This document shows, piece by piece, positions 26,621 through 40,376 of a DNA stretch of 64,000 nt. The translations under genes and the position numbers were made by a program. The stretch is from Agrobacterium tumefaciens_K (GTDB taxonomy: Bacteria > Pseudomonadota > Alphaproteobacteria > Rhizobiales > Rhizobiaceae), in the NCBI RefSeq assembly GCF_031801495.1, contig NZ_JAOEGC010000002.1, positions 1,922,001-1,986,000 on the forward strand, written 5' to 3'. Each line of letters opens with the position of its first letter. Within the stretch, counting starts at the first letter, position 1. A model generated the notes under the pieces. It saw only the letters and a list, made by a program, of their open reading frames with translations. It made no database searches and was not told where the DNA came from.

Positions 26621-27505
26621 ATGCCATCACCAAACACCGGCGGACCATCCACCGTGAGCAGCAAGCTGCCGCTTCACTGGATAGGTGTGTTGCCATTTGC
26701 CGTATTTGTCCTGCTCTTCCTGATTCTGCCGACGATGAAGATCGTCGTCGGCGCTTTTCAGAACGCGGATGGCAGCTTCACCTTTGACAACATCATCGGC
26801 CTGTTTACACCTTCGATCCTTGCCGCCTACTGGATTTCGATCAAGATCAGTATCGCTTCCGCATTCTTCGGCTGTCTCATCGGTTTTGCCGTCGCAGCCG
26901 CCGTGGTGCTTGGCGGACTGCCTCAGAGAATTCGCGGACCGCTGCTGACGTTCTCGGGCGTTGCCTCGCAATTCGCGGGCGTACCGCTCGCCTTCGCCTT
27001 CATCGCGACGCTCGGTCCCGTCGGGCTGCTCACCGTGTTTCTGAAAACACAGATCGGCATCGATCTGCGCATGCTCGGCTTCAACATCCTGTCCTTCTGG
27101 GGACTGACGATCACCTATCTGTTTTTCCAGATACCGCTGATGATCCTCATCATTACCCCGGCCCTTGACGGCTTGAAGCGCGAGTGGCGCGAGGCGGCCG
27201 AAATACTCGGTGCAAGCGGCGCGCAGTATTGGCGCATGGTGGCTTTTCCCATCCTTCTGCCGTCGCTTCTCGGCACATTCTCGTTGCTGTTCGCCAATGC
27301 TTTCGGCGCGGTCGCGACGGCGATCGCACTTACCGGCTCCTCTCTTAACATCGTTCCGATCCTGCTTTTCGCACAGATTCGCGGCGACGTTCTGGGTAAC
27401 CCCAATCTTGGTTACGCACTGGCTTTCGGCATGATCGTCGTCACCTGCATCGCCAACACGCTCTACATCTGGATGCGCACGCGCAGCGAAAGGTGGCTGA
27501 AATGA
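26621..27505 (+). CDS. ABC importer permease 1
   Basis: 294 aa, about six hydrophobic segments. The EAA loop (REAAEILGASGAQYWRMVAFPILLP, near 187-211) contacts the ATPase. Belongs to the binding-protein-dependent transport inner-membrane family of the PotB type. Its TGA overlaps the ATG of permease 2 (ATGA). The ATG at 26621 is close behind AAGG; a GTG 33 bases later is an alternative start. Confidence 0.88.
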   Translation: MPSPNTGGPSTVSSKLPLHWIGVLPFAVFVLLFLILPTMKIVVGAFQNADGSFTFDNIIGLFTPSILAAYWISIKISIASAFFGCLIGFAVAAAVVLGGLPQRIRGPLLTFSGVASQFAGVPLAFAFIATLGPVGLLTVFLKTQIGIDLRMLGFNILSFWGLTITYLFFQIPLMILIITPALDGLKREWREAAEILGASGAQYWRMVAFPILLPSLLGTFSLLFANAFGAVATAIALTGSSLNIVPILLFAQIRGDVLGNPNLGYALAFGMIVVTCIANTLYIWMRTRSERWLK

Positions 27506-28284
27506 AACGGCTTTTCGCTTGGGGCGCGCTCGCCTTCGGGATCCTCTATTTCGCCCTGCCGCTGATCGGCATGACGAACTTCTCGCTGAAAATGCGACGC
27601 GGCGAATATTCCTTCGACGCCTACGCCAAGGTGCTGGGCGATCCGCGTTTTCAGGAGACGTTCAGCTATTCCGTGATGATGGCGCTGTTCACCATCATAT
27701 TCGGCGTGGTGCTGGTGGTGCCAACCGCCTACTGGGTGCGTCTGAAACTGCCGGCCCTGCGCCCGGTCATCGAGTTCATCACGCTTCTGCCCTTGGTGAT
27801 CCCGGCCATCGTCATCGTGTTCGGTTATATCCGGCTCTACAACACGTCCAGCTGGCTGCCGCTGACCGGCACGATAACTGGCACCAACCTGCTGTTGATG
27901 TTCGGTTACACGACGCTGGCTCTGCCCTACATGTACCGCGCCGTCGATACGGGACTTCGCACCATCGACGTGACAACGTTGACTGAAGCCGCGCAAAGCC
28001 TTGGCGCCGGATGGACGACGATCCTTGCCCGCATCATCCTGCCGAATGTGCTGGTGGCGGTACTGTCGGGTGCATTCCTGACATTCGCCATCGTCATCGG
28101 TGAGTTTACCATGGCGGCACTTCTCAATCGCCCGGCCTTCGGCCCCTACATGCAGTTGCTCGGCGCCAACCGCGCCTACGAACCGGCAGCGCTTGCCGTG
28201 ATTTCCTTCGGCATTACATGGGGTTGCCTTGGTTTGATTCAACTCGTTTCCCGTTATCAAAAGGGCACCCCTCCCAAGGGCTGA
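27502..28284 (+). CDS. ABC importer permease 2
   Basis: 260 aa, six hydrophobic segments, PotC type. EAA loop LTEAAQSLGAGWTTILARI near 163-181. The start ATG overlaps the stop of permease 1, so translation is coupled. The frame is open three codons further up but the overlap start is preferred. Forms the heterodimeric channel with permease 1. Confidence 0.9.
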   Translation: MKRLFAWGALAFGILYFALPLIGMTNFSLKMRRGEYSFDAYAKVLGDPRFQETFSYSVMMALFTIIFGVVLVVPTAYWVRLKLPALRPVIEFITLLPLVIPAIVIVFGYIRLYNTSSWLPLTGTITGTNLLLMFGYTTLALPYMYRAVDTGLRTIDVTTLTEAAQSLGAGWTTILARIILPNVLVAVLSGAFLTFAIVIGEFTMAALLNRPAFGPYMQLLGANRAYEPAALAVISFGITWGCLGLIQLVSRYQKGTPPKG

Positions 28285-28297
28285 GAAAGAAATTTTA

Positions 28298-29356
28298 ATG
28301 AGCTTTTTGACACTTCAGAACATCAGAAAATCCTTTGGGCAGGTTCAGGTCGTGCATGACTTCAACATGGCCATCGAAAAGGGCGAGTTTGTTTCCTTCC
28401 TCGGACCATCGGGCTGCGGCAAGACAACCGTTTTGCGCATGATCGCCGGTTTTGAAACGCCAACCGACGGATCGATCACCATCGACGGCAAGAACCAGAC
28501 GACGCTGAAACCCAACCAGCGCAATATCGGCATGGTGTTTCAGGCTTACGCGCTGTTTCCCAACATGAACGTCTTCGACAATGTCGCGTTCGGCCTCAAG
28601 GTGGCAGGAAAGCCGAAGGCGGAAATCGAAGCCCGCGTGAAGGAAATGCTGGCGCTGATCCATCTGGAGCATCTGGCGGATCGTTATCCCTACCAGATGT
28701 CGGGCGGACAGCAGCAGCGCGTGGCGTTGGCGCGCGCGCTTGCCCCGAAACCCCAGGTGCTTCTGCTGGACGAGCCGCTCTCGGCGCTGGATGCCAAGAT
28801 CCGCGTCTCGCTGCGCGAGGAAATCCGCCAGATCCAGCAACAACTCGGCATCACGACGATTTTCGTCACGCACGATCAGGAAGAGGCGCTGTCCATTTCC
28901 GACCGCATCGTTGTCATGAATGCCGGACGTGCCGATCAGATCGGCTCGCCGTTCGAAATCTACAACAATCCGGCAACCCGCTTCGTGGCGTCTTTCGTCG
29001 GAACCCTGAACCTGATCGACGCGACCGTTATAGATGCGTCAGCCAGCACCATTCGCATCGGCGACCAGCAGGTTTCCCTGAAAAAGCCGCTCGGCAAGGG
29101 CAATGGTGAAAAGGTGACGGTGGCGCTTCGTCCCGAAGCCGGATCGCTGGGTGACGCCATGAACGGAGACGTGGCCATTTCCGGCACCGTCACCTCAAGC
29201 CACTTCCTCGGCTCGGTCATTCGCACACGGCTGGATGTCGGCGGCGCAATCCTGTCTTTCGACATGTTCAACGATCCCGGCACCGCACCGCCATCCATCG
29301 GTGAGCGCGTGACGCTGAAATTCGCATCAGAAGATTTGATGATCGTAGCAGAGTAA
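28298..29356 (+). CDS. ABC importer ATP-binding protein
   Basis: 352 aa. Walker A GPSGCGKTT near residue 38, Q-loop MVFQAYALFP near 82, signature MSGGQQQRVALARAL near 133, Walker B LLLDEPLSALD near 152, H-loop FVTHDQEEA near 190. Residues 240-350 are a TOBE regulatory domain as in PotA/FbpC. 13 bases after permease 2. Confidence 0.93.
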   Translation: MSFLTLQNIRKSFGQVQVVHDFNMAIEKGEFVSFLGPSGCGKTTVLRMIAGFETPTDGSITIDGKNQTTLKPNQRNIGMVFQAYALFPNMNVFDNVAFGLKVAGKPKAEIEARVKEMLALIHLEHLADRYPYQMSGGQQQRVALARALAPKPQVLLLDEPLSALDAKIRVSLREEIRQIQQQLGITTIFVTHDQEEALSISDRIVVMNAGRADQIGSPFEIYNNPATRFVASFVGTLNLIDATVIDASASTIRIGDQQVSLKKPLGKGNGEKVTVALRPEAGSLGDAMNGDVAISGTVTSSHFLGSVIRTRLDVGGAILSFDMFNDPGTAPPSIGERVTLKFASEDLMIVAE

Positions 29357-29367
29357 CGGCCTTTTTC

Positions 29368-29406
29368 CTCCTGAGAAAAAGAGGTAGCCATCCTCAATCT
29401 CAGGAG
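29368..29406 (+). promoter_or_regulatory. inverted repeat covering the ribosome binding site of the Zn-ADH gene
   Basis: CTCCTGAG at 29368-29375 is the exact complement of CTCAGGAG at 29399-29406, and the second arm contains the AGGAG in front of the ATG at 29414. In the mRNA the pair would hide the ribosome binding site. A short T-rich to A-rich stem lies next to it. Confidence 0.4.
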
Positions 29407-29413
29407 TGAATTC

Positions 29414-30457
<1,044 letters not shown>

Positions 30458-30537
30458 GATCCTACATCAAGAAGTCAGACATTCGTCACGGCCATGTCCG
30501 TGTTTTCGACGGTCTATCGGACAGCAAGGGATAGGAT

Positions 30538-31314
30538 ATGCTGTTTCTCGACAGCATCAGCATGAAGGATCCGGTGAGCGGAGGGGATGAATATCCATTC
30601 TCCGTTCCAGCCTTGCGCAACATCGAGCGCCTTCGGTTCAAGACGCCCATAACCTTCTTTGCCGGCGATAACGGTTCGGGGAAGTCGACGCTTCTCGAGG
30701 GCCTGGCGGCCGGAATGAACGCCTATGCCATCGGCGCGCACGGTCAGGTTTCCAGCGACGTCTATCTTCAACATGCAGGCACCGTCGCGAATGCCTTTTA
30801 TTTCGCCCGCAAGAAATATCCGAAAGTCCGCATGTTCATGCGCGCCGAGGACGTTCTGGGTTATGTCCGCCAGCTCAACGAAGAAAGGCTTGATGACTTC
30901 CGATGGGAGCGTGAACTGGCATTGAAGAAAGGACAGGATTTTCCGGAAGAGACACCGGAAACATTCCGTCGCATCGTCAGAACCAACCCCATTGATCGAC
31001 GTTCTCATGGCGAGGGTTTCATCGACATCATGCAACAGCGGCTGCATGGCGCAGGCCTCTACTTTCTCGACGAACCGGAGAGTCCTCTCTCACCGCAGAA
31101 GCAGTTGCAACTGGCGGAAATCATCCGGCAGACGGCCGAAAGCGGCGCCCAGCTGATTGTCGCCACCCATTCTCCCGTGCTCCTCGCCATACCGGAAGCC
31201 ACGATCTACAACTTCAGCGAGGCGGGCATTCACGAACGGCTTTATGATGAACTGGAGAACATCCAGTTTCTCCGGCGTTTTATGGATCGCCCCGGCAGAT
31301 ATATGGAAGACTGA
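30538..31314 (+). CDS. solitary AAA/ABC-like ATPase
   Basis: 258 aa, soluble. Walker A GDNGSGKSTLLEGLA near residue 43, Walker B LYFLDEPESPLSP near 176, H-like switch IVATHSPVLLAIP near 205. The closest general group is the AAA_21/YhaQ-like predicted ATPases, ABC-type heads without coiled-coil arm. No transporter permease or nuclease gene is next to it, and the strand neighbours are metabolic. Function unknown. Ribosome binding site AAGGGATAGG. Possible roles in DNA or stress response come from the family and are not shown here. Confidence 0.8.
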   Translation: MLFLDSISMKDPVSGGDEYPFSVPALRNIERLRFKTPITFFAGDNGSGKSTLLEGLAAGMNAYAIGAHGQVSSDVYLQHAGTVANAFYFARKKYPKVRMFMRAEDVLGYVRQLNEERLDDFRWERELALKKGQDFPEETPETFRRIVRTNPIDRRSHGEGFIDIMQQRLHGAGLYFLDEPESPLSPQKQLQLAEIIRQTAESGAQLIVATHSPVLLAIPEATIYNFSEAGIHERLYDELENIQFLRRFMDRPGRYMED

Positions 31315-31460
31315 TTATCCCTTCTGTTTCATGGCAACCTCGCCGCCGAGGATGTCGGGAAATGACGGCTCCAGGCGGCATTGCAGACACAAAAGGGCTT
31401 GTAATTCCGGCCTTATTGCCGCATGCGAACCTGCATAAAGTAATATGAGAAGAACGTGCC

Positions 31461-32792
31461 ATGTCACCCACAACGACACCCGCTTCTGCGCGTCCGCTGA
31501 ACGCCCAGGATTATAGAACGCTCGGCCTGTCCGCTCTCGGCGGCGCGCTGGAATTCTACGACTTCATCATCTTCGTGTTTTTTGCCACCGTCATCGGCCA
31601 CCTGTTCTTTCCGCCGGAAATGCCTGACTGGCTGGTCATGATACAGACCTTCGGCATCTTCGCCGCAGGTTATCTGGTCCGCCCGATCGGCGGTATCGTA
31701 CTTGCGCATTATGGCGATAAGTATGGGCGCAAACGCGTCTTCGCTTTCTCGATCCTGCTGATGGCGCTGTCGACGCTCGGTATGGCTCTGATGCCGACCT
31801 ATGCGACAATCGGTGTAGCGGCCCCGATCCTGCTCGTGGTACTGCGCATGTTGCAGGGCGCTGCCATCGGCGGCGAGGTTCCCGGCGCATGGACATTCGT
31901 GTCCGAACACGTACCCTTCCGTCATGTCGGTCTAGCCTGCGGTTTCCTCACCTCAGGCCTGTCCTTCGGCATCATGCTCGGCTCGCTCATCGCATTTGCC
32001 ATCAACTCGATCTTCCCTCCGGAAGATGTGGCAGGCTACGCATGGCGCATTCCCTTCCTGCTCGGCGGCGTCTTCGGCCTGATCGCAGTTTATTTGCGCC
32101 GCTGGCTGGAAGAAACGCCGATCTTCACTGAAATGAAGAAGTCGAAATCGCTGACGGACAAGCTGCCGCTTGGCCTCGTGCTGAAGCATCATATGCGCGG
32201 CGTGATCATTTCCGCACTGCTGACTTGGGTTCTCTCGGCGGCCATCGTCGTCACGACGCTGATGACGGCGACTTTCCTGCAAAAGCTCTATGGCTACACG
32301 CCAACGCAGGCGCTGGCGGGCACCAGCTTCGGGACGCTGTTCCTGATCTTCGGCGTCATCATTGCAGGCGCGCTGATCGACCGCATCGGCAGCGGCATCT
32401 TCTTCATGGGCGCAAGCATCTTCTTTGGCGTCGCGACCTTCACCTTCTACAGCTATGCCGGCACATCGCTGACGACGATGTTCGCACTGTATGCAGTCAT
32501 GGGCCTGTCAGTCGGCATGGCAGGGGCGGTTCCATACGTCATGGTCCGAGCGTTTCCGGCATCAGTGAGGTTCTCAGGCCTGTCTTTTGCCTACAATGTC
32601 TCATACGCCGTCTTTGGCGGGTTGACGCCGATTGCAGTCACCACGGCTCTTGCCGTCAATCCGATGGCGCATGCGTGGTATCTGGTGTTCATCTCGATTC
32701 TCGCCTTCTGCATCGGCCTTTATCTCTATATGCGCGGCAGCGAAGTGGAAAGCCACGTAGGCATCGAGGAACTGGCGACGCTGCGCTCCTGA
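31461..32792 (+). CDS. MFS transporter of the metabolite:H+ symporter (MHS) family
   Basis: 443 aa with twelve predicted membrane segments. The N-terminal ALEFYDFIIFVFFATVIGHLFF and the loop GDKYGRKRVF (A-motif) are typical of ProP/ShiA/KgtP-like symporters that import organic acids, betaines or citrate. It stands alone, 146 bases after the ATPase gene, followed by a bidirectional terminator. The substrate cannot be read from the sequence. Confidence 0.9.
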   Translation: MSPTTTPASARPLNAQDYRTLGLSALGGALEFYDFIIFVFFATVIGHLFFPPEMPDWLVMIQTFGIFAAGYLVRPIGGIVLAHYGDKYGRKRVFAFSILLMALSTLGMALMPTYATIGVAAPILLVVLRMLQGAAIGGEVPGAWTFVSEHVPFRHVGLACGFLTSGLSFGIMLGSLIAFAINSIFPPEDVAGYAWRIPFLLGGVFGLIAVYLRRWLEETPIFTEMKKSKSLTDKLPLGLVLKHHMRGVIISALLTWVLSAAIVVTTLMTATFLQKLYGYTPTQALAGTSFGTLFLIFGVIIAGALIDRIGSGIFFMGASIFFGVATFTFYSYAGTSLTTMFALYAVMGLSVGMAGAVPYVMVRAFPASVRFSGLSFAYNVSYAVFGGLTPIAVTTALAVNPMAHAWYLVFISILAFCIGLYLYMRGSEVESHVGIEELATLRS

Positions 32793-32816
32793 GACAGGAC
32801 GGGACTGAACCGAAAC

Positions 32817-32848
32817 AAGAAAGGCGCGGATCACTCCGCGCCTTTTGC
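32817..32848. terminator. bidirectional terminator
   Basis: Perfect stem AAGGCGCGGA / TCCGCGCCTT with a 4-base loop and flanking A and T runs, between the converging MHS transporter and metH. Confidence 0.85.
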
Positions 32849-32879
32849 ATTTGATGACAAGTGACGGCCGTTGAAGTCG

Positions 32880-36653
<3,774 letters not shown>

Positions 36654-36698
36654 GGGCACACTCCTCATTTCGATTTGCAGATCGCAACGCGTCAAGTC

Positions 36699-36718
36699 AC
36701 ATAAAGATATGTTTATGT
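36699..36718. promoter_or_regulatory. SahR-type operator of metH
   Basis: ACATAAAGATATGTTTATGT matches the perfect palindrome at 3429-3448 in 19 of 20 positions and lies 46 bases before the metH start. Confidence 0.75.
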
Positions 36719-36843
36719 CAATATATCTTCAATGCACAGGTATGACTTTGCGCGGTTGCGGGAGACTACGAAATTTCCCTGACAGATGACAGGCTTATAA
36801 GGCAAGGATATAAGCCGAAACAGCAATCAGTATGGAGGACCGA

Positions 36844-38091
36844 ATGCCTGACGATGACCGCAAGAACCAGAACTGGAACACGTTGCCATGGCACCGCCAA
36901 TGGCTGGTCAAGCAGGCAGAAGGGCTTTTCGATTTCTTCCAGTACCGCGCCATCAACCCGGCAGGCGGCTTCCATGATCTCGACGGCAAGGGCGCTCCCT
37001 TGCAGCCTGACAACCCGGTGCGTGGCATCCACGCCTCGGCGCGCATGGTGCACTGCTTCTCCATCGGCCATCTTCTGGGGCGTCCGGGCTGCGGCGATAT
37101 CGTCGATCACGGCATGACATACCTCTGGAACAACCATCGCGATGGCGAACATGGCGGCTACTTCTGGCAGGTAAACGATAACGGCCCGGTTGATGCAACG
37201 AAGCAGGGATATGGTCACGCCTTCGTGCTGCTTGCAGCATCGTCGGCCAAAACCGTCGGCCATCCGCTTGCCGACAGGATGCTGGCGGACATTACCGAAA
37301 TTCTCGAAACGAAATTCTGGGAAGACAAACACGGCGCCATCGCAGAAGAATTCAACCGCGACTGGTCGCCCATCGACACCTATCGCGGCCAGAACTCCAA
37401 CATGCATCTGACGGAAGCGCTGATGGCGGCCCATGAGGCAACCGGCGAAACCCATTACCTCACCAAGGCGGAGCGCATCGCAGACCTCATCATCCGCCGC
37501 TGCGCGGGTGAACTGGATTTCCGCGTCCCAGAACATTTCGACGAGAACTGGACGCTCGACAAGAATTATCGCGGCAACGAGATGTTCCGCCCCTCCGGTT
37601 CGACCCCCGGCCACTGGCTGGAATGGGCGCGCCTGCTGCTGCAATTGTGGGTCTTGGGCGAGCGCAGGCACGACTGGATGCCGGTCGCGGCCAAATCGCT
37701 GTTCGTACAATCCATGGCGCTCGGCTGGGACCGCGAAAAAGGCGCCTTTTTCTATACGCTCGACTGGAACGATAATCCCGACAAGACGGCAAAGCTCTGG
37801 TGGCCGATGTGCGAGGCGGCGGGTGCGGCGCACTTCCTCAACGAGAACCTTCCCGCAGACGGGTTCTACGAAGACAGCTATCGCCGCATCTGGAGCACGA
37901 TCGCCAACAACTTCCTCGACCATCAGAACGGCGGCTGGCATGAGGAACTGACGGAAAACCTTGTTCCGGCGCGTACACTGTTCCCCGGCAAGGGCGACAT
38001 CTATCACGCACTTCAGGCGTGCCTCATCCCGCTCTTCCCGGCAACGGGAAGCCTGACGAAAGTCATTGCGGAAAACGGCGGCTCGTACTGA
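36844..38091 (+). CDS. AGE-family epimerase/isomerase (N-acylglucosamine 2-epimerase-like)
   Basis: 415 aa, an (alpha/alpha)6 barrel enzyme. Motifs usual for the family are GHAFVLLAAS near 125, LTEALMAAHEATGE near 190 and GHWLEWARLLLQLW near 256 with a conserved His. Family members interconvert N-acetylglucosamine and N-acetylmannosamine, mannose and fructose, or glucose and mannose at the C2 position; the YihS/mannose-isomerase type is about this long. The ATG at 36844 is five bases from GGAGGA and is preferred to the ATG at 36832. It stands alone, divergent from metH. Confidence 0.85.
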   Translation: MPDDDRKNQNWNTLPWHRQWLVKQAEGLFDFFQYRAINPAGGFHDLDGKGAPLQPDNPVRGIHASARMVHCFSIGHLLGRPGCGDIVDHGMTYLWNNHRDGEHGGYFWQVNDNGPVDATKQGYGHAFVLLAASSAKTVGHPLADRMLADITEILETKFWEDKHGAIAEEFNRDWSPIDTYRGQNSNMHLTEALMAAHEATGETHYLTKAERIADLIIRRCAGELDFRVPEHFDENWTLDKNYRGNEMFRPSGSTPGHWLEWARLLLQLWVLGERRHDWMPVAAKSLFVQSMALGWDREKGAFFYTLDWNDNPDKTAKLWWPMCEAAGAAHFLNENLPADGFYEDSYRRIWSTIANNFLDHQNGGWHEELTENLVPARTLFPGKGDIYHALQACLIPLFPATGSLTKVIAENGGSY

Positions 38092-38115
38092 GCCGTCTGC
38101 CCGCTAAGGCCACAT

Positions 38116-38676
38116 TCAGAACCCGAGAGTTTCTTCAAACTCATCCCAGGATTGATACATCTCATAACGGCCAATCCCGCGAACAGGGACATGGCCGTAA
38201 TAGGGCGAAAGCTGGAATTCGGCTGCGGCCTCGCTTTTTCCGGCTACAGCACCGACATAGATCGCCGAGGCGAGCCCCGTCCGGTTCGCGCCATGCTCGC
38301 AATGAATCAGGATCGGCTTTTCCGCATTGCGCATGACCGCAGCAAGCATTTCCGCCTCCTCCACCGGAAGCTTTTCGCTGGAACTTAGCGGATAGTCGAC
38401 AAGCCGGATACCGTGTTCCTGCGCGGCGGCGCTTTCGGCCTCGTACCACGCCTCACGCTTCTCGTTCCGCAGATTGATGATGGTCTTGATACCGTGTTTC
38501 CCGGCGTAGGATGCGATATCCTCACCACTCGGTTGCGCCGACCTGTACAGCTCTCCTGGAAGGACCTCGTGGAAATTGCCAGTCAGCTGGCCGATGCCCA
38601 TATGCGCACCCGCCAGAACAGGCAAGGCGACAGACGCAACGGCAGCGATTTTCAGAAACCCGAGGACGGAACGCAA
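38116..38676 (-). CDS. dual-specificity/tyrosine phosphatase-like protein, membrane-anchored or exported
   Basis: 186 aa. An N-terminal hydrophobic segment (residues 6-24) looks like a signal anchor. The catalytic loop is ILIHCEHGANRTG near 123-135 (HCX5R), with a probable general acid region DYPLSSSEK. Related to bacterial DSP-like phosphatases of the Siw14/Y_phosphatase3 kind, whose substrates include phosphoproteins, lipids or inositol phosphates. The start appears to be TTG at 38676 without a strong ribosome binding site, so it is uncertain. It follows a small membrane protein gene by 81 bases. Confidence 0.8.
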   Translation of the reverse strand: MRSVLGFLKIAAVASVALPVLAGAHMGIGQLTGNFHEVLPGELYRSAQPSGEDIASYAGKHGIKTIINLRNEKREAWYEAESAAAQEHGIRLVDYPLSSSEKLPVEEAEMLAAVMRNAEKPILIHCEHGANRTGLASAIYVGAVAGKSEAAAEFQLSPYYGHVPVRGIGRYEMYQSWDEFEETLGF

Positions 38677-38757
38677 AACTCAAACCCACTCAAATTCAAC
38701 GGACGGATCGGGGAGTGCCACCCCAAGCGGGCGAAAACAAGTCGAAACGGACAGACC

Positions 38758-39210
38758 TCAGTCGAACTCTGCTGAATTGATCGTTACCAGCCATTCGAGC
38801 CTGCTCGGCTCCACCCGCTCATTGTTACGCAGCCTGAATGCCCGGCAAACCGTTAAGGTGCCATCGGGCTCTATCCTCACGTTGCTTGCCTGGTAGGGCT
38901 CGAAAACCACGGATACCCGAAATCCCGGCTCGAACCCCTCAAGCGTGTAGGTGAGATGCGTCACGGCAACGCTGTTCCCGTTGCGGATCGTGACGCGCAA
39001 AGGCGATGCCGGATCGGAGCATGTAGTATCGAGCGCCGCTGTTGCGATGACATGTTCGAGCCTCTTACCACCCTGAAACCAGTCATACATGACGAAAGCG
39101 GCGGTGGTTCCCCACACAAGCCCGAGGCACAGAACGGCAGGTTTGAGATATCTCGGAAAGGCGATCAGCGTCATCAGAAGAAGCGCGCTGAGGACGGCAG
39201 CAAAAATCAC
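38758..39210 (-). CDS. hypothetical protein with two membrane segments
   Basis: 150 aa. Residues 1-18 and about 24-44 are hydrophobic, giving a hairpin in the inner membrane; the rest (45-150) is a soluble beta-rich domain with two Cys (near 64 and 122) that would be periplasmic or cytosolic depending on topology. I do not recognise the family. GTG start with GAGGAGG eight bases upstream, which is strong support for a real gene. Followed by the phosphatase gene on the same strand. Confidence 0.7.
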   Translation of the reverse strand: MIFAAVLSALLLMTLIAFPRYLKPAVLCLGLVWGTTAAFVMYDWFQGGKRLEHVIATAALDTTCSDPASPLRVTIRNGNSVAVTHLTYTLEGFEPGFRVSVVFEPYQASNVRIEPDGTLTVCRAFRLRNNERVEPSRLEWLVTINSAEFD

Positions 39211-39545
39211 GCCGATCCTCCTCGACCTGAATCAAACTTCACCCGCTTGCTCCTCCCGTGCCACATCGTCGCCAACGATGGCGAAATATTTGCCGCAAAC
39301 TTATGGGCGATCTCCAAGCTGTCAAGACAACCTAGCGTGACAATAACGACACCTGAACCAGCTCCTTGGACCGTAGCGCCGACAAAACCGGAACCAAATC
39401 GCGCACGAAAACGTTGGCGCGTCGGTACACATTCAGGGATCCGGCAACGGGCGTCAACTTCAGGCCTTGGCTGTCACCTCCCGTAACCCATATTAAATGC
39501 GCCTAATACATGATATAGAGGTTCGTCAGCTCAGGGAGATAAACA
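39211..39545. other. intergenic region upstream of the porin
   Basis: 335 bases between divergent genes. AT-rich near 39490-39530, where the porin promoter and leader probably lie. I see no frame with a ribosome binding site, no repeat and no RNA gene. Confidence 0.5.
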
Positions 39546-40175
39546 ATGAAAACGCTGATCGCATCATCACTGTTCGCCTTGGCGGCAAGCACGGCAATGG
39601 CCGCGGATGCCGTTTACGAAACACCCACGCCACCTGTGGCGCAGGAAGTGGTTCCGACCTTTACGTGGTCCGGCCCATACCTCGGTATTCAGGGTGGGGC
39701 TGGCTGGGCGAACGGGGATTTCTCCGCCGGCGGGCCCGTAGCGTCTGATAATTTCGATGGCGGTATTCTCGGCGTTTTCGCCGGTTACAATTATCAGTTC
39801 GACAACAACTTCGTTCTCGGTATCGAAGGTGACGTCGACTATAACTGGAACGACAACGATTACGCTGGAACGGAAATCGGCACCGATTGGCAAGGCTCCG
39901 TTCGCGGTCGCGTTGGCTACGCCTTCGATCACGCCCTGATCTATGCGACAGCGGGCTGGACAGGGACGCGCGGCTTCATCGACACGCCTGCAGGCAACGA
40001 CAGCACCACCTTCAACGGTTATACCGTGGGTGCGGGACTTGACTATGCCTTCACCGACAATGTGTTCGCCCGGATCGAATATCGCTTCAACGACTACAGC
40101 GACAAGGATGTCCTCGGCATCAACACGGATCTCGACCAGCACACCATCAAGGTAGGCCTAGGTGTGAAATTCTGA
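39546..40175 (+). CDS. outer-membrane beta-barrel protein (Omp25/31-like porin family)
   Basis: 209 aa. Signal peptide 1-20 (SLFALAASTAMAADA), then an eight-stranded barrel pattern: FTWSGPYLGIQGGAGWANG near 39, GGILGVFAGYNYQFDNNFVLGIEGDVDY near 73, GSVRGRVGYAF near 117, and a last strand TIKVGLGVKF ending in Phe, as barrel proteins require for BAM recognition. Related to RopB/Omp25 of rhizobia and Brucella. Ribosome binding site GGGAG. A terminator follows. Role in envelope integrity is the usual one, not shown here. Confidence 0.9.
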   Translation: MKTLIASSLFALAASTAMAADAVYETPTPPVAQEVVPTFTWSGPYLGIQGGAGWANGDFSAGGPVASDNFDGGILGVFAGYNYQFDNNFVLGIEGDVDYNWNDNDYAGTEIGTDWQGSVRGRVGYAFDHALIYATAGWTGTRGFIDTPAGNDSTTFNGYTVGAGLDYAFTDNVFARIEYRFNDYSDKDVLGINTDLDQHTIKVGLGVKF

Positions 40176-40198
40176 TCTGTCTTAACGGCATGCAACCA

Positions 40199-40228
40199 CA
40201 AAGCCCGGCATCAGTCGGGCTTTTTTAC
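40199..40228 (+). terminator. terminator of the porin gene
   Basis: Stem AAGCCCG / CGGGCTT with an 8-base loop followed by six T. Confidence 0.8.
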
Positions 40229-40376
40229 GGTCGGATGGCTTTTAGAGATACCGGCACGGTCTTGCCGCAGATGAAATGCAAACAACCAACCATTCACAAA
40301 CGGTTCAGCAGGTTCGTGCCATCATCCGGGCATAATGAGCCTCTATCTCCTGACGCAGGCTTATGGAGTAGCCCTG

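Noticed and set aside
26470..26787. Plus-strand frame of 105 codons before permease 1
   Set aside because: Overlaps the start of permease 1 out of frame and ends in Arg-rich shadow sequence.
36766..38007. Minus-strand frame of 413 codons
   Set aside because: Antisense of the AGE-family gene, which has the family motifs.
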